A stretch of DNA of 64,000 nucleotides. Origin: Rhynchopus euleeides. Taxonomy: Eukaryota; Euglenozoa; Diplonemea; Diplonemida; Diplonemidae. The first letter of the stretch is position 1, and the number at the start of each line of letters is the position of its first letter. The stretch is taken from contig OY723318.1 of the NCBI GenBank assembly GCA_963210315.1, forward strand, positions 186,001-250,000, in the 5' to 3' direction. The notes below the pieces were generated by a model. That model worked only from the letters and a program-made list of their open reading frames with translations, did not search any database and was not told where the DNA came from. Both the position numbers and the translations under genes were made by a program. Below are positions 31,186 to 42,449 of the stretch, in pieces.

Positions 31186-34100
31186 ATGTCCGGCTTGGTT
31201 ACCTTCGCGGAAGCGTGCAAGCTGCAGGGTATCCCAGACGAGACTACGGGGAAGGTCGCGGGTGCGCTTCTCCGCAACGCAGGATGGCCGAAACCCGTAA
31301 CGAGCCGGACCTCAAACGGCGTGCAGAAGATGTATTGCTTGGCAGATATCCGTCGGCCCAATCCCCTCTCCTCCGAAGAGGCAATCCGGCAGTTGACTGC
31401 TTCGTCCCCGGGCCGCTGCTTCCCCGACGATGTCCTGATCGCTCCTCTGGGTGAGCCCGATGATCTCGCTGATCAGGCGGCGCTCCTCCCCCACCCCGAG
31501 GATGCGGATCCCGTCTCGCAGAGCGTGATCTCGGCGGTCACGCGGGGTCCTGCTGCTGCTGGCAACGACGAGCCTGATGAGCCTGAGGCGCCTCCGTCAC
31601 CGACTCCCGTGCCGCCGAAACCTCTGCCTGCCGCGCTCCCACCGACGTCTCCGACGAGTCCCGCCGACGATGTCGACATTGGTTCTTCTGTGTGCAGTGA
31701 CCCTGCCGACCTCGCCAGCCTCGATGACCTCGCCGACCTCGCCGACTCCGCCTGCCCCGTTGACTCCGCCTCCCACGCCAACACCGACTCCCCCGTTGCG
31801 ACTGCGATGGACGCGTTGCGTGACGCTGTGGCTGCTGGTGAGGGGTGGTGCTGCATCAGCAGCGCCGAGTACCTGACTCTCCTGCGCTCCCTCTTGCCCG
31901 CAGGTGCGAAGGTGTCGGACACCGCCCTCTTCTCCCTGGTGAAGGAGAACGCCGACTGCATGTCTTCTGCTCTGCATCCTCACGAGAAGGGTAGTGATAC
32001 CCGGGGGATGAAGAAGAAGTACTGCATCGGAAATGCAGTGCCGGGACGGCCGTGCAGCCTCCACTTCGTCGGACAGGGCACGCCTCCGCCGGCCCCCGTG
32101 GGGCGCCCCTCCAAGACCCTCCCCGAGCGGGTCTTGCAGGTCAAGGCTTTGCAGAAGGCCTTGCTGAGGGCGAAGGACCGCATTGCGCAGCTGACGGAGG
32201 AGTTGGCTGCTGCGCACGAGGTTCTCGGGCGCAAGGGGGACATTGTTCTTCGTGGGGTGACGGGCCGGAAGTCCTGCACCGAGCCCTACCCCATGAAGGT
32301 GCTGCGGGCGCTGTTGGAGTTGCGGATGGCTGGCATCGGTCAGGAGTCGTCGCGCAGGGTGCTGCGCGACATCATCAAGCTCCTGAGCGATGGGGTGGAG
32401 ATGCCGATCCCCTCTCGCTGGACGCTCCGCGAATTCGAGATCCCGAGCGGAGCGGCTTCCTTCGCCGTCTTCTTGGAGGATGTCGCGAGGACGCAGACCG
32501 GCGGAGGGGGCCTAGGCAAAGACCGGCAGAAGGCCACCCTCTCCCTCGCCCACGATGCCACCTCCTCCTTGGGCCGGAGTAGTGTCTCGCTGCACGTTGT
32601 CACCGCCCACGTCGCTGCAGACGAGAATCGCGTACGCGGGGCCTGCGCCTCCGCCCTCCCCCTGAAGAACGGGAAGGCTGCAGGGAAGACCTCCAACCTG
32701 CAGGCGGTCCGCCGCATAGTCTCCGCCCACAAGCTCCGTATTAGCAACGCCACCCTGAGCGACCATGCTAGCACGGAGGCGAAGGCGACCAGGGACGCGG
32801 GGGGCGCCATCGTCCACCTACGGTGCATGCACCATAAGGTTGGAGGCGCACTGAAGTACGCAGTGCAGACGGCGGGGAAGGCCTTGATGATGTCTCATCG
32901 GGTCGACCCGGCAGCCAACGTTGCCAGCGTACTTGCAGTCCTCGACCCGACAAACGGCCGGTCAACCGCCGGGGTCATTTTCGTGGATGCTGAGCTTGGG
33001 AAAGCACTTGACATGCGCTACCCCCGGGGCCTGGGGTTTGCCCGTGAGCGGGGGTCGAAGTGGCATGCCCGTCCTCAGCAGTGCTCCCGCCTCCTCAAGT
33101 TCTCCGCCTCCATCCTGGAGATGGTGAGAGAGGAGCGGTTCACCCCGACTGCGACAGAGATCCTCACTCTTCTGGGGACCCCCACCGTCGCCGCCTACTG
33201 TGCAGCCTGCCATTTCATTGGCAGCCTGTACTTGAGGTTCCTCAACGACCTCAAGCCCAGGCGGTTGAACGAGGAGACGGGCCGCCTCGAGGTCAACTTC
33301 GAGGCGGGATGGGGTGTGCTGAGGCCGCTGCACCTCCTCGCCCGCGACCTGAGCGCCGACTCCGCCGACAACGACTTCCCTGCCCTGCGGAAGCATTGGG
33401 GACAACCCCGCCACGGTGAGGAGGAGGTGGGGCGGGCTGAGGCGTTGGAGGTGGTGAAGGATCACCACGATGTATTTGCGGAGGTCTGGGTTCCCTGCAT
33501 CCAGGGGTTTGCGAGCACATTGGCAAGGTTCATCGGCTACGATGAAGCTGCAATGGCGTCGGCATCACCCGAAGACCTCCCTTCGCTACCCTCCACACAA
33601 GACCTCGCAGAGTGTGTGGCTGGGAATGCATCGTTCTTGGCGCAGAGGGCCCCCAACCTCTCTTCTGCTGCCTTGTCTGGGATTACCCAGAGCAAGGTGA
33701 ACCGCTTCCTGTTGGGTTATGGCAACTGCAACAACGCAAGGTATGCAGGCTCTTCAGCCTCCTTTTTTCTCCCCTCCCTTCGTTCTTTTTTTTTACATCG
33801 CAACAACATATGCTGGCAGAGTCAGAACCGATAGATTTTTTTTATCTCATTCATTGTCATTCTCTCTTCCTCTCTTCTTCATGACTTTTCCAAGTCACGA
33901 AGAAGACTACTTCATTATCACCATTTCCTGTTTTCAGTGTGATTCGTCGTACAACCATTCCTTTCCATCGCCTTACAGGTACGGCCGTTTGCTGCGCCAG
34001 GCGAAGCGGGCGCGGAAGAAGACCCGTGGCGGGATGTACACCGAGGCCGCGGCGAACACCGCCACGGGGGCTTCTGCGGCTGCGCTGAAGGCCGTCAGCG

Positions 34101-37099
34101 GGGTGGCCCACCCTGACCTCGTCCGCCTCTGCGCCCTCCACGCCATCCCTGTCACGGCGATGAGCAAGGGAAAGGAGGTGGCGCGGCAGAAGGAGGCGCT
34201 GACACGCAGCTTTGCTGAGAAGCTGTGTGGCCCTGGCTCTGCGGATGCCCGTGTCTGGGTGGAGCGGCTGAAGTCCGTGAAGGAGGCAGTTGGCATCCTT
34301 CCGGTTCGTTCGAAACCGCTGTCCAGATTTTTGCGGAAGGCGGGGCTGAAGCCGTGGGGGTCCGACGCTGTCTCGTCTGCGTCGCACGACGTCCGTGTGC
34401 GCTTTGCCCTGACGCAGTGGGGGCGAATCCTCCCCATTCTGCGGGAGAAGGGGCAGCAGCTGCAGCCGAGGGAGCGGCTGGGCCGCCTCGACGCCCCCAC
34501 CCTGTTCGCGTTGTTGGCCAAGGCGGGCCTGAAGGTGGAGGCTGGGGAGACGAAGCGCGACCTCTCCGCCCTCCTCCTGCGCAACTGGACGGAGCAGTTG
34601 AGTGGCCATGTCGAGGCCGTGGAGGAGACCCTTGGCTTGAAGGCCCGCACCTTCCCCGACACCATCTCGCCCTCCGTGGTAGATACAATCACGGAGCTCT
34701 ACCGGAGAGTGAAGACTGCACCTGCTGCGTTGAAAGAGGAGAAGGGACAGGGTGAGGATGGCAAGGGTTGTGAGGATGGTGAGGAGGCTGTGGATGCTGT
34801 GGATGCTGTGGAGGAGGAGGAGGAGGAGGAAGAGGAGGTGGAGGTGGGTGATGAGGCTGATCCTGAGGCAAATGATGTTGGGGCGGCTAGGATCGCTCTC
34901 CTGAATGAGCATTGTTTTCCTCTCGGCCTCCACGCCTCTCCAGGTTGTGGGCGGCAGAAGGATGGTGTGTTGCATGCGTCGGAGTCCACGCACGAGGGGG
35001 GTTGGGCTTCCCTCAACTGGTTTTTGGGTGAGTGTGGCATCCAGTTTCTCACCTTCCGGGAGATGCAGGTTTTGCAACACGAGGTCAATCCAGAGAGCTT
35101 TCACTGGACCGGTAAGTTCACGCTGGCAACGATGCAACGGGCCATCGAACAGCACACAAGTGGACTCCGGAACAATGGCTATCGGCTTCTGCCGGTAAGT
35201 AAAAAAAATACCTTTGTTGATGATCCTCAGTCTATTTCTTCCCCAGCCCTCTTTTTTTTTAACCGTCAAACTCTGCATTGGATGGCTGCCTTCCCCCTCA
35301 AAGACACCGTTGCCACATTGCAGAAGTTGACTCCAGCCCAACTGCACGCCTATCCGCGCGAAACGCTTTATTGGGTGGTTCACGACACGGACACTGCCAA
35401 GCGCGCCATTGCCGCAGGGGATCTGGATCGGGAAAGCCATGCATATGAAGTTTTTAAACTTGTGCCGAAAGGTGTCCTCCCCACCACCAAGGCACAATTT
35501 TTTGGCACCCGACCCAGGCGCACATTCCCTGTGGCAGTGAAGTCGCGTTCTGTTGTTCGGAGCGGGCCCACAGTCCGGAAGAGAAAACGGTTTGGGGGGA
35601 CTGAAGTCATTGACCTCTCCCAGGTGCCAGAGACCCCAAGAGACAAGAAGGGGCGCCTTGGACATGGGAGGTATGATACGGCTCAACTGAGTGACGAGTC
35701 ATACATTCCAGCAACTTCCCAACGCCACCTCATCCCAGAGACCCTGCTGTATTTTTCGAAATACCACCATCTCCCCGTCACAGATACTGTGCAGGAAGGT
35801 GACGGCTTTTTTCTTTCCCTCCTCCGTTTCAACCGTTTTTCTGCGTACCAGTCAGTCCGCGCTCTGCGTGAGAGTGCCTTTGGTGACGCAACAAACATGA
35901 AACACGACCTGGAGGTGTACCTCATGAAAATACACAAGGATACCCTTGCTTCTGTTTTTGAAGAGAAGGGGGAGAAGAACCTGCCCGTACATGAAAGGCA
36001 CCAGTCTCTCGTTCACTGGCGCAAGAGTATGTGCAAAGCGGCGGAAGATGAAAAGGTGACCCAACGTGGTGGTTCTTTTGCCCTGCATTTTTTTGTGAAT
36101 GTGCACCAGATTCGCTTGAGAATTATTACTCAGAACAAGGAAGGTAAACCCAGGGTCAGGGAGTTACGGCCTCGCACATGGTGTGAGAAGGCAAAGAACT
36201 GGGAAGCAGGAAGTACGGCTTCTCTCCCTACTATCTTCCTTTACCAGTACCGGCAGGATACCCAAACGAATTTTTACTCCCTCCACCTCCCCACTGAGCG
36301 TGACTTTTCCCGTGCTTCAAGTGTTTTTTATAGAATTCAGAACATGGGTCCAAACGTGGAAAACGCACAAGAACAAATGGAGCAAGAGGATATGCGGAGG
36401 AAGGCGGTCCCCATGGCACTCCCCTGTCCCGGTCCACGGAGGCCCCACGTACCTGACAAGGGCATCGACAATCCCGCGTCTCGTCATGATACCCTCACGC
36501 AACGTCTTCTCTTGTTTTCCCTGAGCACAGTCAATGTGCCTGGTGATGGGAATTGCCTGTTTCATGCTTTTCATGAATGTCTCACAGGCAACCCACGTGG
36601 GGGCGCTTCCCTTCGCGAAGAAGCCGTCAATTTTGTGACTGCAATGGCGGCTTCTCTTTCATGCAGAGAGGTGCAACCGGAAGTGGAGGCGGTGAGAATG
36701 TGGGGAAATCTCCCGTACCATCCCTGCCAACCCCTTGACGACGGTAGTGAGCCATACGTGCTTACCCGTTTAAGAACGAGAAGGTATGCAGAGGATGACG
36801 AAATTTCTGTTCTTTCCACAATGAAGAATGTCTTGATCACAGTCGTCACGAACATGATTTATCCTGGTAATCATGATGACTTTGCTTCAGGATTTAACAG
36901 TTATGTCCCCCTTTCTTACAACTTCACCTCCATTGACACCACCCTCCAGGATTTTCCTCCAGACAGACGTGTGACCCTGGCTAACCTGGGTCAGGCTGGG
37001 GTTGGGGATCATTTCATGTGGATCAAAGGGACACAGGCCAACTTGGAAGCCACACATCGCAAGGGTTTGCGTTCTGTTTCAACAAGAGCTGGGACCTGA
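31186..37099 (+). CDS. transposase-like protein with Josephin-like and OTU protease domains (2 exons)
   Basis: Exon 1 is 31186-33740 and exon 2 is 33979-37099. Joining them through AG|G (Arg) keeps the frame and gives 1,891 aa. Residues about 310-345 form a Leu/Ala-rich coiled coil. The core shows D457 (SLAHDATSS), D526 (TLSDHAS) and C547-M-H-H550 (CxxH), the order and spacing seen in hAT-type RNase H transposases; the matching TAGAG termini support this. A Glu-rich linker lies near residue 1130. Around residues 1190-1290, EGGWASLNWFL, GKFTLATMQRAI and TLHWMAAF resemble a Josephin-like papain fold, but the usual Cys is not evident. Residues about 1705-1870 are OTU-like: PGDGNCLFHAF (C1711) and GDHFMWI (H1863). 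The protein probably acts in transposition, and the proteases might protect it from ubiquitin-dependent turnover (inference). The 3' half is less GC-rich than the 5' half, suggesting a fusion of different origins. Confidence 0.8.
33741..33978 (+). other. spliceosomal intron, 238 bp
   Basis: The donor is CGCAAG|GTATGC and the acceptor is CGCCTTACAG|GTACGG. The interior is pyrimidine-rich, unlike the exons. Both flanking frames run past the sites into non-homologous sequence, and only splicing joins them in frame. The intron is conserved in copy 2. Confidence 0.85.
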
Positions 37100-37794
37100 C
37101 ACAGGCCAATCAAGGGGTTGCCCCCCCCCCCCCCCCCACTCCTGGTGTAGTGGTAGTGACTACAAAAAGGACTAACATTGCAAGAAGGTGCTGGGAGGCT
37201 TGCTTTTCCATTCACTCTCGACGATCAAACCCCCCCCCCCCCCACTTCACTTTTCCATTCACTCTCGACAATCAAGCCCCCACTTCTTGACTGCCCCCCC
37301 CCCATGTTACTTTCAACAAACTTTGCCCATCCTTCAATCTTCCATTCGATCAGTTTGGCTTTTTCCAAAGCCTCGTTTTCCTTTTATTTCAATAGTCCAC
37401 ACCTAAACGGCGTACGCCTTGGCAAGCGTTTGAAAGGACAGCCTTGGGATTGCAGCTCACTGGAATCGCTGAAGGAAGCCCCCCGCCCCCCCCCCCCGCC
37501 CCCACCCCCACCCACTCTCCCTTTCACAAGTCACGATACATTCCCACACCATACTGTTCCATGTGCACTCCATCCAACAGGACCGCCACACGTGTTAAAC
37601 CCCATTCCCTGTTCCCAAGGCAGGGCAACCTTTATGGTTGAGTGGTGAGGGGCACAAAGAGACAATAGGTTTTAATGCAGATGCGGACATGTTGGAAAGA
37701 GCTCCCCCACCCCCCAACACACCATTCTTGTGCTCCGCTCCCTTCTACTTCTATTTCACTACCCCCCCCCCCCCCCCCAACACACACAGGCACG
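37100..37794 (+). other. 3' untranslated region with poly-C runs and duplicated TTTTCCATTCACTCTCGA block
   Basis: A run of about 17 C begins 19 bases after the stop. The block CTTTTCCATTCACTCTCGA then occurs twice (37203 and 37250), each followed by a C-run. No further gene is supported. The word CATTCTTG at 37723-37730 is the uninterrupted site into which the nested element inserted in copy 2. Confidence 0.75.
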
Positions 37795-38065
37795 GGCCAG
37801 GACCCGTGCAGGGTTAACCCGCCTAACAATTAGTAAAGAGTGATCACCAGTGACAACACCCGTGCAGGGTTACCCACTTGACAATTAACAAAGAGGGCTC
37901 AACACCCGTGCAGGGTTAACCCGCCTAACAATTAGTAAAGAGCGATCAACAGTGACAACACCCGTGCAGGGTTTACCCGCCTAACAGTTAATAAAGAGTG
38001 ATCAACGGTGACAACACCCGTGCAGGGTTACCTACCTGACAATTAATAAAGGAGGGATCAACACA
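37795..38065 (+). repeat. 3' subterminal repeats, five copies of ~55 bp
   Basis: Units contain ACACCCGTGCAGGGTTAACC and TAACAATTAGTAAAGAG, with variants. They lie 170-440 bp inside the right terminus, the mirror position of the 5' word cluster. The same five are at 61414-61680 in copy 2. Confidence 0.88.
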
Positions 38066-38242
38066 TGATGAGGCACGGGAGGGTGGCAAAAGGCCCCCAG
38101 ACCCCAGAAATCACCGAAAAATGACATTCTCGATGTGCGGTGGGTCTGGTTTCTAGGTTTTTCGGGAGAAAATTGGCCAAAATAATTTCGGAGACAAAAT
38201 TTTGTTAGGGATTTCCGTTTGCTATGCCTCCTCTACCACTAG

Positions 38243-38545
38243 AATCCGAGTTTGGGGTCAGAATTTTTTTGGTCATCTTTTGGGTGAATTTTGGCTTTCT
38301 CGACCAAAAAAAAAATTTCTCCCGAAAAAAATCTCCCGAAATGGCCAAAAATTGGCCAAAAACCGTGTTTTGGACCAATTTTTCACCCTGTGCTCGAAAT
38401 GGTGGGTTCCTCCGGAGGCGCCTCCGGAGGAACCTCCGGAGGTTCCTCCGGAGGAGGCCATTTTAGCTCCTCCGGAGGCCTCCGGAGGCGGAGGCCTCCG
38501 GAGGCCGGAGGCCCGGAGGCGCCTCCGGAGGCCCGAGAGCCTTGG
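38243..38545 (+). repeat. host repeat plus CTCCGGAGG cluster ending GCCCGAGAGCCTTGG
   Basis: The 3' continuation of the host repeat after the transposon is followed at 38408-38540 by dense CCTCCGGAGG palindromes. It ends in the same GAGAGCCTTG word as 16765, suggesting a terminus of the hAT-like family. No gene. Confidence 0.65.
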
Positions 38546-40229
38546 TCCACAGAGGCCACAAGGATGGAACCACCCTTTGTAGAGGGGGGGGGCCCGGCCC
38601 TGTCGTCCTGTGGCTGCTTTGTGGGGCGAGCGCAGCAGGTTCTCCTTTGCTTCTACGGGCTCTTGCCACAACAGCGTCGCAGCAGTGTGCCTCCGAGTCA
38701 CCGGATCTGTGCGGCCTCGTAGTGGGGGCATTTTGGAGGTCGAGGTGTCAACCGGTTTCATCTCGAAATGTGGGTCTGGCTCAGGGGCTGGTCCCACCCA
38801 GCGGGAGTCAAAACCCAGCGGGGGTCCCACCCAGTGGGACCCCCTCTTCGGGTGCTCCTAAACCCAGCTCTGTTGAACGTTTGGAATTTGTGCAGCTCGT
38901 AGTGGGGCCATTTTAGTGGTCGAGGTGCCAAACTTCTCCTATCAAACCTGGGTCTGGTTCAGGGACTGGTCACGGGAGAAGGTGACTGGGTGTCAGCCAG
39001 CCCACAGCACACCCACACCCCACCCTCCCAGCGGGACTCCACGGGTATTCCAAAACCTACCTCTGCTACCAGCCTGGTCTACGACCACGACATCCCGGGC
39101 ACGGCACAACCACCTTGCCAACCCTGCCTGAAGCATGCGCCGGGCCACCCCCCGCCTGGGGTCTCACTGAAGCACCTCTTCTTCGGCTGCCCCGCGACAG
39201 CGTCGGCCCGACACCACCTCACAGCCACAAACGTGCACAACCTGCTGTTGCACAACTGCAAGGAGGCACTGCGCTACCTGGCCGAGGCAGGGGTAACGGA
39301 GCACGGCGAGAAGGACTACCTGAACGCGTGAACCAAATAACATCATCAGAGAACAAGGGCTTCGGCCCGACCCCCCAGCACCCCCCCCCCCCCCATCCCA
39401 GCCCCACGTCACTTTCCACAGGCCGCCAGGCGCGTCAGCGTCGGCGACCGCCCGCCCCCAGTCTGAGAGGCATCAGCCGAATCTCGGTGGAGGCGGGCAC
39501 AAAACAAAAGGGAGAGTCGTCACTGTGCATATCAGCACGGTCCCGCCCTCTGTGCCAGACCAACACACCACCAAAGGAAAAGAGGAAGAGGCGACGTAAG
39601 GCAATGCCTCCGTGCGGCCAGGAGAACACGAAATAGCGACCCCCTCAACGGGGAATGCTACGAGCACGGCCAAAAATTGTTCAAAATCGTTCAAACCCCG
39701 TTCTGTTGAACGTGTGGAACTTTTGCGGATCGTAGTGGGGTCATTTTGTGGGTCTAGGAGCCAAACATCGTCCATGGAACGTGACTCTGGTTCAGGGGCT
39801 GGTCCTAAGAGAATGTGACTGGGAGGCAGCCACACCCCCACCTACCCACCCATCGGGACCCCCTCCACGGGTGTTCCAAACCCCCGTTCTTTTGAACGTT
39901 TGGAATTTGTTCAGATCACAGTGGGGTCACTTTGGTGGTGTGCGGGCCAAGTATCACCCATGAAACACGGGTCTGGTTCAGGGGCTGGTCGTGGGTGAAG
40001 GTGGCTGGGAGGCAGTCAGCCCACACCCACCTCCACCCAGCGGGACCCCCTCCTCGGGTGTTCCAAAACCCCTTTCATTTGAACGTTTGGAATTTTTGCG
40101 GATCACGGTGGGGTCATTTTGGTGGTGTACAAGCCAAGTTTCACCCATGAAACGTGGGTCTGGTTCAGGGACTGGTCGTGGGTGAAGGTGCTGGGAGGCA
40201 GCCAGCACGCCCACACCACCCCACCGACC
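38546..40229 (+). repeat. ~180-bp repeats with TTGAACGTTTGGAATTTGTG
   Basis: Diverged copies at about 38700, 38870, 39705, 39890 and 40075 share TTGAACGTTTGGAATTTGTG, CGGATCGTAGTGGGGTCATT, a GGGTCTGGTTCAGGGACTGG block and CCCACCCAGCGGGACCCCCT. The last neighbours are about 185 bp apart. Related single copies occur at 19040, 19225 and 40880. A LINE relic interrupts at about 39078-39650. Confidence 0.75.
39078..39331 (+). pseudogene. C-terminal relic of another non-LTR retrotransposon
   Basis: The frame reads PCQPCLKHAPG ... LKHLFFGCPATASARHHL ... and ends DYLNA before TGA. The pattern C-x2-C ... H-x4/5-C-P-x5-R is the zinc-binding segment that follows reverse transcriptase in many LINE proteins. 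Only the C-terminus remains, fused to repeat DNA upstream. A run of about 14 C lies roughly 50 bases after the stop, as with the other element genes. Confidence 0.55.
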
Positions 40230-40236
40230 CACCCAG

Positions 40237-40818
40237 CAAGGTGACCAACGCTACTAGTCGGCCGACAGGCCGACAGCTGTCGGGTCGGTCGGTCGGTCGG
40301 CCTCTCGGGCCACCTCACAAACCGACATTTTTTCGGCCCAAACCGCCCAGAAACCCACGGAATGGCGGTGCATCGGCTGCATCTCGCGATTTTTCACCGG
40401 CAGGTGGGTTTGGGTCGAATTCTGCCCACCCGAAAAAACCACCCCCAACTTTCTGAAAAATCTACACACGGTGGACTCCAGCGGGGGTAGGGTAACCCTT
40501 TTCGGGAGTCTCAACTAGCGGGAGTCTCGGACTCCCGCTAGCGGGAGTCTTTAGCCTAAATTAGCTGGAAAATAGACTCCCGCTAGCGGGAGTCTCCAGT
40601 ACATACTGCAGAAAAAGACACCCTCTCAGACTCCCGCTCCCAGACTCCCGCTAGGGTGGCTGGAGTCCACCGTGCATGTCTCGAAAAATTTTCCCCGTGG
40701 CAAAAAAAAAAAAGTGTCACCAAATCGGTGAAAAAAAATTTCGGATTTTTTTTTTGCTGTCGGCCGACCGACCGACTGGCCGACCGACAGGCCGACAGCA
40801 GTAGGGTTGGTCACCTTG
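40237..40818. mobile_element. TIR element, ends CAAGGTGACCAAC, TSD CACCCAG
   Basis: The termini CAAGGTGACCAACGCTACT and (inverted) CAAGGTGACCAACCCTACT are flanked by an exact 7-bp duplication CACCCAG (40230-40236 and 40819-40825). CCGACAGG/CGGTCGGTCGG words fill the subterminal regions. The element is interrupted by a CACGG MITE. Fragments of the family are at 7881-8131 and 44659. The CAAGG start fits the hAT YARNG pattern. No coding capacity. Confidence 0.88.
40467..40674. mobile_element. 208-bp CACGG-ended MITE nested in a TIR element
   Basis: Its ends CACGGTGGACTCCAGCGG / GCTGGAGTCCACCGTG and ACTCCCGCTAGCGGGAGT words match the termini of 25824-28194. CA flanks both ends. It is a non-autonomous derivative of the same family. 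Confidence 0.85.
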
Positions 40819-41252
40819 CACCCAGCGGGACCCCCCTCACGGATAGGTTCCCCCCTCGGATTTTCCAAAATCCCGTTCTTTGGGATATTTGGGATCTGTG
40901 CGGATCGTGCGGACCCGCACGGTGAAAAGTTTTCACAGTTTACTGAGGGAATATGACCCAAGGCCATTGGCAGCAGACACCCCCATCCCCCTCATCACCC
41001 CTGACACCCCACAACCCCAATCCTGTTGCCTTTCCCCTCTCTCTCTCCCCCCATGTTGTGCCCATGCACCTTCCCGGGACACTTTGTACATATATTTAAC
41101 ACCACACCACACAACACCCCCTTCATCAGGGTAATCTCCCCGCGGCCAACACTCTTCGTCTTGTCCGCTTTCTTTTATTGTTACACTTTCACCTTCTGTT
41201 CCCACGCCTTCTTCCCCACTGCCCTTTCCAACCGCCCGTCGCCCGCTACACA

Positions 41253-42449
41253 ATGACAACCTCCCCTGACGTCGTCCCCCTGCAGCCCTTCACCATGTCG
41301 TGGGTGGGGACTCAGCGGGCGCGGGCGGTCTCCCCCAGAGCCACCGCTGGGCAGGGGTTTGTGGCCCCTGTGGAGATGTCGGTGCGGATGCTGGGGGACC
41401 AGGCCGCTGCCCTGGTGAATGCGTGTGTTGTATACACGTGCAGACCGTCTGACGGATCGACGGATTTCGCGCGTTACGCAGCGCGTCTCTCTGCGGGTGC
41501 ACCTGACCAGGACGGCTCTCCGACATATGAAGTGACATTGTCGGAGGCCTACAACTATGTGGCCGGAGTCGAAGTGCACGACGGTCCGGATGTGACCTAC
41601 CCCTTCCCCGCTCCGGATTGGGTCTACATCCGACTCGTCGAGACCTCGGTGCACCAGACCGAGATGGCGGCGACGACCATCGAGGACATGCGGGTGCAGT
41701 CAGAACGGGAGGTGGCAGCGGTGCGCGAGGCTTTGAACGAAGTGCAGGCACAGGCAGCAGCGCAGCAGCGGCGCTTCGACGAGGCTTCGGCAGAACAAAC
41801 ACGTCAGTTCCAGGAGGAATTCGACCGGCGTGTCGCGACCATGCAGCAGCAGGCTGCATCGATGGTGGCGTCGCAGCCCCCTCCCCCTCCTCAGCAGATG
41901 GGTGCTCCCCCGGTGACACCGCCCCCGATGTACCCGCAGATGGCGGCGCCGATGACGAGCGCGGCGGTGCACCCGGCGGATGTGGCGGACGTCGCGGAGT
42001 GGGATGCGGCCATCGAGACCGACGCGCAGTACCTGGTACTGCAGCTCGAGTCTCGCTGGGTGTCGGGTTCGCTGCATCTCCCCGGGGGGCGCATTCTGGG
42101 GGAGGCCTTCGAGGCATTGCGCCTCTGGATCTTGGCGACGGCGTGCGTCGCAGGCTGGGGGCGCATCCCCCAGAGGGAGCTGGGGAACCACCTGCTGCGA
42201 CAGGTGCTGCTCCAGATTGCCTTCGTGCGAGACAGGGTGCCGCGAGCTGCGATCGAGCGCCACCTCGCCAGGGAGGACGCCACGGCCCACCCTGTGATGC
42301 GAGCGGCTGCGGCAGTGGGCCCGGGGGCCGCCCCCCAGACACAACACACACGCCCCCGCACCGCCGCCAGAGCCCCCCAGCAGCGCATCGTGGCGAAGGC
42401 ACCGGCGAGGGCGCCGGGAAACGGCAGGGCCGGGGGCGGGCGCGCGTGA
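41253..42449 (+). CDS. gag-like protein with coiled coil
   Basis: The start ATG at 41253 (MTTSPDVVPLQPF) gives 398 aa; the frame is open further upstream but has no earlier ATG. Residues about 135-205 form a charged, Gln/Ala/Glu-rich coiled coil (for example QTRQFQEEFDRRVATMQQQA). A Pro-rich linker (QPPPPPQQ) follows, then a Trp-containing helical region, and the C-terminus is a basic Arg/Ala/Gly-rich tail that could bind RNA. No zinc knuckle is present. Its role as a particle or nucleic-acid-binding protein is inferred from its position before recombinase and RT. Confidence 0.6.
   Translation: MTTSPDVVPLQPFTMSWVGTQRARAVSPRATAGQGFVAPVEMSVRMLGDQAAALVNACVVYTCRPSDGSTDFARYAARLSAGAPDQDGSPTYEVTLSEAYNYVAGVEVHDGPDVTYPFPAPDWVYIRLVETSVHQTEMAATTIEDMRVQSEREVAAVREALNEVQAQAAAQQRRFDEASAEQTRQFQEEFDRRVATMQQQAASMVASQPPPPPQQMGAPPVTPPPMYPQMAAPMTSAAVHPADVADVAEWDAAIETDAQYLVLQLESRWVSGSLHLPGGRILGEAFEALRLWILATACVAGWGRIPQRELGNHLLRQVLLQIAFVRDRVPRAAIERHLAREDATAHPVMRAAAAVGPGAAPQTQHTRPRTAARAPQQRIVAKAPARAPGNGRAGGGRA

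Larger units (their letters stand above)
28559..38235 (+). mobile_element. 9.7-kb autonomous TIR transposon, copy 1 (ends TAGAGGAGGCATAGC)
   Basis: The 15-bp terminal inverted repeats TAGAGGAGGCATAGC are perfect. The 7-bp duplication CCACTAG flanks them (28552-28558 and 38236-38242), and uninterrupted versions of the target occur at 12306, 25788 and 28360. In order the element holds TGTGGACGG-type subterminal words, a 1.9-kb array of 31-bp repeats, a two-exon gene, and five 3' subterminal repeats. The TAGAG start fits the hAT terminus pattern YARNG. Its second copy at 46639-61851 is nearly identical, so the family moved or duplicated recently. Confidence 0.93.

Noticed and set aside
35195..35246. 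Possible 52-bp intron with GTAAGT donor and TTCCCCAG acceptor inside exon 2
   Set aside because: Removing 52 bases shifts the frame and meets a stop soon after. The unspliced frame stays open for another 600 codons to the OTU domain.
33857..35686. Long antisense frame of 609 codons under the big transposon gene (and its twin at 51999-53837)
   Set aside because: It lies opposite a better supported spliced gene in GC-rich DNA, is low-complexity and crosses the intron.
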